From assembly GCA_022360175.1 (NCBI GenBank), contig JAKSDI010000047.1:1-33101 (forward strand): 33,101 nt of DNA, given 5' to 3'. Source of the DNA: Chitinophagales bacterium (GTDB taxonomy: Bacteria; Bacteroidota; Bacteroidia; Chitinophagales; Saprospiraceae). Both the position numbers and the translations under genes were made by a program. The notes under the pieces were generated by a model that saw nothing but the letters and a program-made list of their open reading frames with translations, was not told the DNA's origin and searched no databases. Positions 9,216 to 16,424 of the stretch are shown piece by piece (the stretch's first letter is position 1; the number at the start of each line of letters is the position of its first letter).

Positions 9216-9638
9216 TTGGCACGTATTCTAGCTATCGATTATGGAACAAAAAGAACTGGACTGGCGGTAACTGATCCTCTACAGATCATTGCTAATGGCC
9301 TTGATACTGTTCCCACTACTGACTTGCTGGAATATTTGAGTACTTATTTTCAGAAAGAGGAAGTAGAAACGATCGTATTAGGAGAACCATTATATCCAGA
9401 TGGGAATCCTGCCCAAATTCATCATCTCGTAATCGGTTTTTCGCGAAAGCTGAAAAAATTATACCCCGATAAGGAAGTTGTATTACATGATGAACGCTTT
9501 ACTTCTGAAGATGCGAAAAGAGCTATATTGATGAGTGGCGCCAAACGCAAAAAACGTCAGGATAAGAGCCTGGTAGATAAGATTAGTGCAGTGATAATAC
9601 TGCAGGATTATATGGAAAACACAAGAAATTATCTTTAA
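9216..9638 (+). CDS. ruvX: RuvX/YqgF-family nuclease (putative pre-16S rRNA nuclease / Holliday junction resolvase)
   Basis: The protein is 140 aa, the usual length of this RNase H-fold family. Residues 4-18 contain ILAIDYGTKRTGLAVTD with the first catalytic Asp. LGEPLYPDG, the DERFTSEDA block and the C-terminal DKISAVIILQDYM helix with its Asp complete the active-site pattern. The start codon is TTG at 9216. An in-frame TAA lies at 9207-9209 and no ATG or GTG fits, and the family-typical N-terminus (M)ARILAIDYG begins exactly there. Family members process the 5' end of 16S rRNA, and older annotation calls them Holliday junction resolvases. The gene is followed after one base by def, so the two are surely cotranscribed. 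Confidence 0.92.
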   Translation: MARILAIDYGTKRTGLAVTDPLQIIANGLDTVPTTDLLEYLSTYFQKEEVETIVLGEPLYPDGNPAQIHHLVIGFSRKLKKLYPDKEVVLHDERFTSEDAKRAILMSGAKRKKRQDKSLVDKISAVIILQDYMENTRNYL

Positions 9639-9639
9639 T

Positions 9640-10197
9640 ATGTTATTGCCAATTTACGCTTACGGACAGCCTGTACTTAAAAAAGTTGCTGAAGATATTA
9701 CCCCAGATTATCCGGGGCTACAGGAATTGATAGAAAATATGTGGAAAACGATGTACAATGCAGAGGGCGTAGGGCTTGCTGCTCCACAAATTGGTAAAAG
9801 TATACGACTCTTTGTAGTAGATACCGTGCAGATGATGAAAGAAGGCAAAGAGGATGAAGGCATTAAGAAAGTGTTTATCAATGCACATAAAGTAGAAGAA
9901 GCTGGTGAACCCTGGACTTATGAAGAAGGTTGCCTAAGTATACCAGATATACGCGGAGATGTTGAGCGCCCTGCCCAACTGAAGTTGCGTTATATGGACG
10001 AAAATTTCGAGGAGCAGGAGATTATTCTAAATGGCATTAATGCGCGCGTAGTTCAGCATGAATATGATCATATAGATGGCATCCTCTTTACAGAATTGCT
10101 TAAGCCTATCAAGAAAAGAATGATTAAGCGTAAGCTGGATAGCATAAAGAAAGGCAAGATAGGAGCTGACTATAAGATGAAATTTGCGGTGAGATAA
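9640..10197 (+). CDS. def: Peptide deformylase
   Basis: This 185-aa metalloenzyme removes the formyl group from N-terminal Met of new proteins. All three signature motifs are intact: GVGLAAPQIG (43-52), EGCLS (96-100, metal ligand Cys98) and QHEYDHIDG (139-147, ligands His140 and His144 and catalytic Glu141). The ATG is one base after the ruvX stop codon (TAA-T-ATG), implying translational coupling. A ruvX-def arrangement fits a housekeeping operon. It is cytoplasmic and probably essential by family knowledge. The A-run overlapping its stop codon doubles as the T-tract of a terminator on the opposite strand. Confidence 0.97.
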   Translation: MLLPIYAYGQPVLKKVAEDITPDYPGLQELIENMWKTMYNAEGVGLAAPQIGKSIRLFVVDTVQMMKEGKEDEGIKKVFINAHKVEEAGEPWTYEEGCLSIPDIRGDVERPAQLKLRYMDENFEEQEIILNGINARVVQHEYDHIDGILFTELLKPIKKRMIKRKLDSIKKGKIGADYKMKFAVR

Positions 10198-10229
10198 AAA
10201 AAGTGCTCTGATATAGAACCAGAGCACTT
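10196..10229 (-). terminator. Intrinsic terminator for the HYR gene, shared with def
   Basis: A perfect 10-bp stem (aagtgctctg 10201-10210 / cagagcactt 10220-10229) has a 9-nt loop. On the minus strand it is followed by an uninterrupted T-run (10202 down to 10196), the classic Rho-independent form, 32 bp after the stop of the minus-strand HYR gene. On the plus strand there is no T-run, but the stem may also stop ruvX-def transcripts. Confidence 0.8.
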
Positions 10230-10260
10230 AGAAAGTGAAAATATTTACCTACTATATGGG

Positions 10261-13200
10261 TTATAGTGTTTTTACAAAACGCAGAATTTCTAGTGGTTGC
10301 CCTTCCCTTCTTATTTCTATGAAATAAATACCAGATAGGAGTGTGCTTACATCCCACTCTGTGCGAATGTCGGTACTATATAATCTACGTTGCTCGATAA
10401 TTTGTCCCATTTGGTTTCTAAGGATAGCAGTAACTTTCTCTCCTTTTCCAGCCTCGAATACCAGATTAATATTACTAGTGGCTGGATTAGGATATAAGTT
10501 TACAGCATGATAATCGGTAGTAGTAGAAATATCAGGTATATCAATACCAGCTGTATTACTACCTGAAACCTCTACATTAGAAAAGATAGCCTCTGCTTGT
10601 GTATTTGATAGATAGGTAAAGCTTGCTAAACCAACTTCTACACACATCTCCATAGGTACATACACTGCATGTACGTACTGAAACGTGAAACCAGTAGAAG
10701 AATAGTATGCAAATACCCAATTGCCCTGGCGCTGCAGGCGCAACCAGTAAGGAGCTGGCTTGATAAAATTTTGCACTACTTTATTAGCTCCGGTAAAATA
10801 CCGGGTTTCATGGCGTAGGGAGTTACTTTGATTAGAAAAGATAGCTACTTGTTTGCTATTGGCATCGATGCTTTCGCGAATCATCAGTCCACCATATCCT
10901 CCGGGGCTAATACTTTCAATTCTGGCAGTAATAATGACATCACCGCAAAGTATTTGAGAAGCAAAAGCTACATTATCAGTAGCATTACTTAAAGCATTAT
11001 TGCCTGAGCCAGTAATAGTGAAGTTTCCACCTCCTGAATTGGTGTCGGCACATGGATCAAAGCTGTATGCATTGCCAATTGTTGTTGCTCCAATGTCATT
11101 AGTTTGCCAGGTATCAGGCAGTTGATTTCCAATCTTTACGGTAATGGTAGCATTGCAATTTGCAGTGTTTCCACCTGCGTCAGTTACAGTGACTGTTGCC
11201 GTGAAAGCCTGATCTTCATCATTACAATCATAAGTTGTTGCCGTGAAATCTACACTATTAATGCTACAATTATCCGAACTGGCATTTGCATTGTATACAT
11301 CTGTTTCTTGTAAAGTGTAAGTACCATCTGGTGATAGCTCGATAGTAGATGTAAGGCAAACAGGAACAGGGGGAGTATTATCTTCTACTGTTACGGTAGC
11401 AACACAGCTACTTATTGCTCCATTGATATCAGTTATGCTATAAGTAACACTAACCGGATTGCCTATATCCTGGCAACTAAAATTCATTAAAGATACACTT
11501 TCAGCCATTAGTCCACATTCGGCTGTACTACTGCCACCTACATCTGATGGTAGGATGCTACTCATTCCACTGGCGTCTAATACTACAGTTGTATTATTGC
11601 AAACCGCATTAGCAGGAGCACAACAGTAGCTATTAGGGTCTGCCACGGTTACTGTTGAAGTACAATTAGCCACTTGACCATTTTGAGCAGTAACTGTTAG
11701 AGTGACATTATAAGTGTTGCCAACATCATTGCAATCAAAATCACTCATACTGGCAGCGTAAGTAAGTTCACCACATACCGCAGAAGACCCTCCGTCGAAG
11801 AAATCAGGAGTTACGGTAGTTGTTCCATCACTCGTTAGATTTATAGTAGGATTGATACAAACTGCGATTGGTAGATTGTTGTCAATTACAGTAATATTTG
11901 CCACACATGAACTAGAATTGCCTGCGGCATCTGTGCCGGTGAGGGTGATACTTTGAGCTCCTAGTGTATTACAGCTAAAGGTATTATTGTCGAGTATCAG
12001 ATTAGTAATTCCACAATTATCGGTAGAGCCTCCATTTACTTGCGTAGTAGTAATAGTAGCCGAACTTCCTGTAAGATTGACATTAAAATCGTTGCATACC
12101 ATATTAGGCGCTTCGGTGTCATTGACCGTTATATTAAATGAACAATCAGATGTATTGCCTGTGGCATCAGTCGTTGTAACGCTTACAGGTGTTGTCCCAA
12201 CTGCGAATAGATAACCAGAAGCAGGAGTAGCTATAGTAATGGGACTTGTGCAGTTGTCTGAATTATCTGGTATCGTAAAGTTTACAGATGCACCACATAG
12301 TCCTGCATCATTACTTACCGTTTGATCAAGGGGACAATTGGCTGTTGGTGCTTCAGTGTCATTCACGATTACATTAAACGAACAAATGTCTATGTTTCCT
12401 GCAACATCAGTTGCTGTTACCATTACAGGAGTCGTTCCTACTGCAAAGAAAGAAGCAGAAGTTAGATTGGCACTTGAAATGGCACCAGGGCAATTATCTG
12501 TAGGGCCAGGGATGGTGAAGCTAACATTAGCACCACATGCTCCCGCATCATTACTTACGGTTTGATCAGGAGGGCAGTTGGCGGTTGGCGCTTCGGTATC
12601 ACTGACGATTACATTAAACATACAGTTGGCGGTATTGCCTGCAGCATCAGTTGCGGTTACGGTTACAGGAGTTGTCCCGATTGCAAAGGACGAACCCGAA
12701 GCGGGGCTAGCCGTTGATGTGACGGTAGAGCAATCGTCAGTAGGATCAGGAATCGTAAAACTGACAGTAGCACTACATTGTCCGGCATCATTACTTACAT
12801 TTTGGTCAGAAGGGCAATTAGCTATAGGAGGCGTTAAATCTAGTACGGTAATATCTACAGAGCAGGTTCCTACATTGCCTTCATCATCTGTAGCTGTATA
12901 GGTTAAAGTGGTTGTTCCGATATTGAAAAGAGTATAATTAGCACTATAGTCTCCATTCCCTGTAGTCGCTCCGGAAAGCGTATAAGTTACTGTTGGATTG
13001 GTGCTACAATCATCTGAAACTTCAGGTGTTAACCCATCACCTTCGATAGTGCATGAATTATCTGCAATATTACAAGGATCTACAGTAAAGGGATAAGTTT
13101 CGGGAAGGTCGAAGGGGGGAGTATCTGAGATTATTGTTTCGTTGTCTATTATAACATATAGTTCATTTACTCCATCGCCTGATGCAAGGTTGAGGGTGTA

Positions 13201-13806
13201 ATTGGCATCGCAAGGTACCTCATAAAAATACGTGTAGACAATATAATCAGTTGACATTCCATTATAGTAGATCTCATTATTATCTTCATCTAACAACGTA
13301 AACTCATGATACCCATCTAGTTGGCGGGCATCGCCCCCTCCTCTTGCCAAATCGCCCTCAATAATTACTACAGATACATTTGTTGTAAAGTTTACCGATG
13401 GACAAGTGATGCTTGGGGGTTGTGTATCGGTGCAACCGCCTAAGGTATTTTGAGTACCATCTCCAGTAATATTAATACCGGAGGAGGTAGCAGAACAACT
13501 TCCTGTGGGATCAGTCCAGGGCGTACCATTATTAGTTGCAGTTTCACTATCAAGTGGATTAGGAAAAGAATTGGCTGTCATATAATAGTAGACGAATCCA
13601 TCTCCATTGTGTATTTCCCAACGATTATTTGTGGTGTTCCATTCTATCCGAATACCACTATCTTCATAAGCATTTTTACCATTTACTTCTCCAATAAAGG
13701 TAAAGTTGTTGGACACAAAACAAACTCCGTCATGAACGCTAATGCTTTGTGCATAAGCATTTAGAAAACAAATGCTTAGTACTAGAAAGAGTAAAAACTT
13801 TTTCAT
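10261..13806 (-). CDS. T9SS-exported multi-HYR-domain adhesin-like protein
   Basis: This 1181-aa secreted protein begins with a signal peptide (MKKFLLFLVLSICFLNAYAQ). Residues ~20-130 are a unique N-terminal segment. Residues ~320-565 hold consecutive HYR-type repeats of exactly 80 residues with the pattern APTANCPxDQTVSNDAG, SFTIPxPTDNC, GTTPVxVTATDxAGN. Residues ~565-880 hold four more divergent, cysteine-paired Ig-like repeats. Residues ~900-1090 form a jelly-roll-like region (GLMIRES, WLRLQRQGNWVFAYYS) resembling DUF1349/concanavalin-type folds. Residues 1099-1181 are a T9SS type A sorting module (NLYPNPATSN, SGIYFIEI). It is the second gene of an operon, 22 bp after the LRR gene, with which it shares the C-terminal ~270 residues. 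HYR repeats are commonly adhesive; the ligand is unknown. Confidence 0.9.
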   Translation of the reverse strand: MKKFLLFLVLSICFLNAYAQSISVHDGVCFVSNNFTFIGEVNGKNAYEDSGIRIEWNTTNNRWEIHNGDGFVYYYMTANSFPNPLDSETATNNGTPWTDPTGSCSATSSGINITGDGTQNTLGGCTDTQPPSITCPSVNFTTNVSVVIIEGDLARGGGDARQLDGYHEFTLLDEDNNEIYYNGMSTDYIVYTYFYEVPCDANYTLNLASGDGVNELYVIIDNETIISDTPPFDLPETYPFTVDPCNIADNSCTIEGDGLTPEVSDDCSTNPTVTYTLSGATTGNGDYSANYTLFNIGTTTLTYTATDDEGNVGTCSVDITVLDLTPPIANCPSDQNVSNDAGQCSATVSFTIPDPTDDCSTVTSTASPASGSSFAIGTTPVTVTATDAAGNTANCMFNVIVSDTEAPTANCPPDQTVSNDAGACGANVSFTIPGPTDNCPGAISSANLTSASFFAVGTTPVMVTATDVAGNIDICSFNVIVNDTEAPTANCPLDQTVSNDAGLCGASVNFTIPDNSDNCTSPITIATPASGYLFAVGTTPVSVTTTDATGNTSDCSFNITVNDTEAPNMVCNDFNVNLTGSSATITTTQVNGGSTDNCGITNLILDNNTFSCNTLGAQSITLTGTDAAGNSSSCVANITVIDNNLPIAVCINPTINLTSDGTTTVTPDFFDGGSSAVCGELTYAASMSDFDCNDVGNTYNVTLTVTAQNGQVANCTSTVTVADPNSYCCAPANAVCNNTTVVLDASGMSSILPSDVGGSSTAECGLMAESVSLMNFSCQDIGNPVSVTYSITDINGAISSCVATVTVEDNTPPVPVCLTSTIELSPDGTYTLQETDVYNANASSDNCSINSVDFTATTYDCNDEDQAFTATVTVTDAGGNTANCNATITVKIGNQLPDTWQTNDIGATTIGNAYSFDPCADTNSGGGNFTITGSGNNALSNATDNVAFASQILCGDVIITARIESISPGGYGGLMIRESIDANSKQVAIFSNQSNSLRHETRYFTGANKVVQNFIKPAPYWLRLQRQGNWVFAYYSSTGFTFQYVHAVYVPMEMCVEVGLASFTYLSNTQAEAIFSNVEVSGSNTAGIDIPDISTTTDYHAVNLYPNPATSNINLVFEAGKGEKVTAILRNQMGQIIEQRRLYSTDIRTEWDVSTLLSGIYFIEIRREGQPLEILRFVKTL
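12121..12840 (-). repeat. Three tandem 240-bp HYR-encoding repeats
   Basis: Units 12121-12360, 12361-12600 and 12601-12840 are in exact 240-bp register (80 codons). Each begins on the plus strand after a gcttc(g/a)gt(g/a)tc block and continues with an attacattaaa-like segment. Nucleotide similarity between units is high enough to suggest recent duplication and potential for copy-number change by recombination. Confidence 0.75.
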
Positions 13807-13828
13807 TTTGTATTGTTTATGGTTTGGA

Positions 13829-15988
13829 TTATTGTTGTTTTACAAAGCGCAGTACTTCAGGTAGTTGTCCTTCTCTTTGGATTTCAATGAAGTATAGCCC
13901 AGACTGTAAAGTGCTTATATCCCATTCGATCGTTATATCATTATTACCCAGTTGTCTTTGTTCAATAATCTGCCCCATTTGATTTCTAAGAATAGCAGTA
14001 ATTGCTTTGTTCCTTTCTGCTTCAAATACCAGATTGATACTGCTGCTGGCGGGATTAGGATATAAGTTTACAGCATGATAATGGGTTGTAGTAGCAATAT
14101 CAGGCGCTTCAATATTAGCACCATTACCTCCTAAAACTTCCACATTAGAGAAAGTAGCGTCTGCTTGTGTGTTGGGGAGATAAGTGAAACTAGCCATACC
14201 AACTTCTACACACATATCCATGGGAATGTATACTGCATGAACGTATTGAAAGGTAGCACCCGTAGCACTGTAGTAAGCAAACACCCAATTGCCCTGACGC
14301 TGTAAGCGTAGCCAGTAGGGAGAGGGCTTTATGAAGTTTTGTACAACTTTATTGGCGCCTGTCATATAGCGTACTTCATGGCGTAGGCTGTTGCCCAGAT
14401 TGGAAAAAATAGCCACTTGTTTACTATTCCCATCAGTGCTCTCACGGATCATCAGGCCGCCATAACCATTGGCAGATACGCTTTCTATTTTGGCTGTTAT
14501 AGTCGCATCTGTACCACAGAGCGTTTGGTAGGCGAAAGCTATATTGTCAGTAGAGGTACTGCTGGTGTTGTTTCCAGAGCTGGATATGACAAACTGGCCG
14601 TTAGCGGAGGGGTTATTGCACACTTCGAAATTGAAATCATCTCCCAGAGCGGAGGTACCTATGGTTGATCCACTCCATCCTCCTGCAAGCCCTACGCCAT
14701 CTTGTACCGTGACGGTAGCAGTACATTGATCATTATTGCCGTTGTCATCTGATATGGTAAGCGTAACAGTATTGGGACCTAAGTTGCTACAAGTAAATGT
14801 TGATGGGCTTACGGTGCTGGTCATTGCATTGACGGAGCCATCATCTACATCTGCTGCTGTTATACTTACTTGTCCACCTTGCTGAATGGCAACGCTAATA
14901 TCCTTGCATTTAGCTTCAAGGGTGATGAGGCCACAGCTACTGCTGACTGCGTTAAGATTCTGGCAGCCACTTGCATTATCAGAAATGATGAAATTTGTGG
15001 AGGCGTTAATGATCGCATTACATACCCAATCACTATTACAGGTAGCTAGAGAAGCATTTTCTAAGACATAAAGTGTTGGTACATTGAGGTTCGCATTAAA
15101 ATTTGGCAATTCAGTAAGCGCATCATTTTTACTGATGTAGATGAGTAAACCTACTGATGTCAGGCCTGTCAAACCGTCTAAATTTTGCAGGCTAGGATTA
15201 TCTAATATCACAATTCTATCTAATAGTGTAGTTAAATTCTCCAGCCCATTAAGAGAAGTCAATAGAGGAAGGTTGCTGATATAAAGCCCTCTATCAACAG
15301 TAGTCAAAGCAGAAAGTCCGCTAATAGAAGCTAATTTTGGATTGTTTAGAATTCGAATATCCAGCTCAACATAGTTCAATGCTTCCAGTCCATCCAGAGA
15401 TGTTAGTTCAGGGCTATGAGAAACTTCAATAGATTGTGTTGAGGTGAGTCCATTAAGTCCATTAAGAGAAGTAATTGGGTTATACAAGATATCAAGCCCA
15501 AAAGGAAGTGTTGTGATAGATTCTAGCCCGACAAGTGAAGTCAGGGATGCATTATTTAAAATTTGCAAACCCCATCCTATTGAACTAAGATTACTCAACG
15601 AACTTATGGACGACAGGGCAGCATTATTTTGAATGATAAAGTTATTACCTATTGATGTGAGTGCATTTAAGCCCTCCAACGATGTCAGAGCTGATGTGGT
15701 AGCGATAGTAAAAGTTCCTGTAATAGATTGAATATTCGCCAGGCCATTGAGATTGGTCATGGTGCCGCCAATATATACTTGGCCAGAAATTTCAGTACAG
15801 TTGGGATAATCGATTAAAAATTGGTCAATATCGGCCTGGCTATAAAATTGCATACTACCTGGAGGGCAGTCATAGCTTGTTGATGCTAGGTCATTGTCAC
15901 TATTAATTGTATTATTAAATCCTAATAGTAGGGTCGTAGTGAAGCTTAGACAAAGTATTAGGCTTAATTGTAGTATTTGTTTATTCAT
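13829..15988 (-). CDS. T9SS-exported leucine-rich-repeat surface protein
   Basis: The start is set at the ATG at 15988, because MNKQILQLSLILCLSFTTTLLLG is a good signal peptide. The open frame reaches another ATG at 16060, but that extension is not signal-like. The mature protein (719 aa with signal) has ~12 short leucine-rich units from residue ~65 to ~310, of the form LTSLxGLxxLTSIxxxLxIxNN. They resemble receptor L-domain or bacterial LRR repeats. A short HYR-like segment (~360-420) follows, then the same jelly-roll-like domain (~455-620) and T9SS module (637-719, NLYPNPASSS, SGLYFIEI) as its downstream neighbour. It is the first gene of a two-gene operon and lies downstream of operator A. 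Surface adhesion or recognition is a likely role, by inference from LRR and HYR architecture. Confidence 0.88.
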   Translation of the reverse strand: MNKQILQLSLILCLSFTTTLLLGFNNTINSDNDLASTSYDCPPGSMQFYSQADIDQFLIDYPNCTEISGQVYIGGTMTNLNGLANIQSITGTFTIATTSALTSLEGLNALTSIGNNFIIQNNAALSSISSLSNLSSIGWGLQILNNASLTSLVGLESITTLPFGLDILYNPITSLNGLNGLTSTQSIEVSHSPELTSLDGLEALNYVELDIRILNNPKLASISGLSALTTVDRGLYISNLPLLTSLNGLENLTTLLDRIVILDNPSLQNLDGLTGLTSVGLLIYISKNDALTELPNFNANLNVPTLYVLENASLATCNSDWVCNAIINASTNFIISDNASGCQNLNAVSSSCGLITLEAKCKDISVAIQQGGQVSITAADVDDGSVNAMTSTVSPSTFTCSNLGPNTVTLTISDDNGNNDQCTATVTVQDGVGLAGGWSGSTIGTSALGDDFNFEVCNNPSANGQFVISSSGNNTSSTSTDNIAFAYQTLCGTDATITAKIESVSANGYGGLMIRESTDGNSKQVAIFSNLGNSLRHEVRYMTGANKVVQNFIKPSPYWLRLQRQGNWVFAYYSATGATFQYVHAVYIPMDMCVEVGMASFTYLPNTQADATFSNVEVLGGNGANIEAPDIATTTHYHAVNLYPNPASSSINLVFEAERNKAITAILRNQMGQIIEQRQLGNNDITIEWDISTLQSGLYFIEIQREGQLPEVLRFVKQQ

Positions 15989-16042
15989 TGCGTTAAAGTT
16001 TAGTCGTAAAGGAAATCGTATAGTACTGGATAGGGGAGTCTG

Positions 16043-16064
16043 CAAATTGTATGTGCACAATTTG
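16043..16064. promoter_or_regulatory. 22-bp dyad in the leader of the LRR-HYR operon
   Basis: Perfect inverted repeats caaattgt (16043-16050) and acaatttg (16057-16064) flank a 6-nt centre. It lies 55 bp upstream of the chosen LRR gene start, so it could be an operator for a dimeric regulator or a stem in the 5' leader RNA. Confidence 0.4.
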
Positions 16065-16103
16065 TAGGCTATCTAATCCATTAAATTCAGCTTGTTAGAG
16101 TAT

Positions 16104-16130
16104 TGGTGTTTTTATACTCAGGAGGGGGGC
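16104..16130 (-). promoter_or_regulatory. Conserved leader block A
   Basis: Two short blocks, tggtgttttt (16104-16113) and aggaggggggc (16120-16130), occur in the same order and orientation upstream of the MACPF-like gene (21119-21128 and 21144-21154). Both are identical in sequence. On the coding strand they read GCCCCCCTCCT then AAAAACACCA. They lie downstream of the operator repeats, so they may be in the 5' leader RNA or be extra protein-binding sites. Confidence 0.5.
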
Positions 16131-16179
16131 GCCATGAGCATCATTACCACTAAGATATAGCGAAGGGATTGTCCAATTA

Positions 16180-16187
16180 CAAAAATA
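16180..16187 (-). promoter_or_regulatory. Candidate -7 element for the LRR-HYR operon
   Basis: The minus strand reads TATTTTTG, a full match to TAnnTTTG. It starts 8 bp downstream of the proximal operator half-site, so the direct repeats would cover the -33 region, as expected for an activator-dependent promoter. The resulting leader would be ~190 nt. Confidence 0.4.
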
Positions 16188-16194
16188 AATAGGC

Positions 16195-16231
16195 CATTCG
16201 GTGAATGGTTGGCTACATTCGGTCAATTGTA
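16195..16231 (-). promoter_or_regulatory. Operator A: tandem direct repeats, 21-bp period, LytTR-like
   Basis: The sequences cattcggtgaatggtt (16195-16210) and cattcggtcaattgta (16216-16231) share an 8-base identical core (cattcggt) spaced exactly 21 bp apart, two helical turns. LytTR regulators characteristically bind pairs of ~9-bp direct repeats with 12-13 bp spacers. A second such pair (operator B, 21213-21249) precedes the MACPF-like gene, and a LytTR regulator is encoded at 21273-22022. Assignment to that regulator is inference. Confidence 0.6.
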
Positions 16232-16424
16232 ACAATGTATGGAAAGATGAGAATGGGTGAAGAAGTCTATGTGAATCACGTTACTATTAATATATGCCTC
16301 CGGCGGTATATACAGAAGCAAGATAGAATGTTCAAATATATTCACTTATGCTTATAGCAAAATTTCAATCAAGTAGATTATGTATGTATAAAAGTCAGGT
16401 TCGAATCCTTCACTGAGAAGGCTT
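16232..16424. other. Spacer between the histidine kinase gene and operator A
   Basis: No gene is seen. A short hairpin, tatatgcc 16291-16298 / ggtatata 16305-16312 (one G-T pair), lies ~110 bp after the kinase stop codon and may stabilise or end its transcript, but no T-run follows it. The rest is AT-rich. Confidence 0.4.

Noticed and set aside
12121-12840. Regular repeats considered as a CRISPR-like array.
   Set aside because: The repeats are 240 bp, contiguous without spacers and encode HYR domains in frame.
11987-12901. A series of similar plus-strand ORFs opposite the HYR gene.
   Set aside because: They recur only because the HYR repeats on the minus strand have a 240-bp period that keeps the opposite frame open.
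15989-16060. 24-codon N-terminal extension of the LRR gene to an ATG at 16060.
   Set aside because: The extension would bury a good signal peptide, and it overlaps the perfect dyad in the leader.
16397-16410. The sequence ggttcgaatcc resembles a tRNA T-loop.
   Set aside because: Only three pairs of the T-stem form, and no anticodon arm, D-arm or acceptor stem can be built from the flanking bases.
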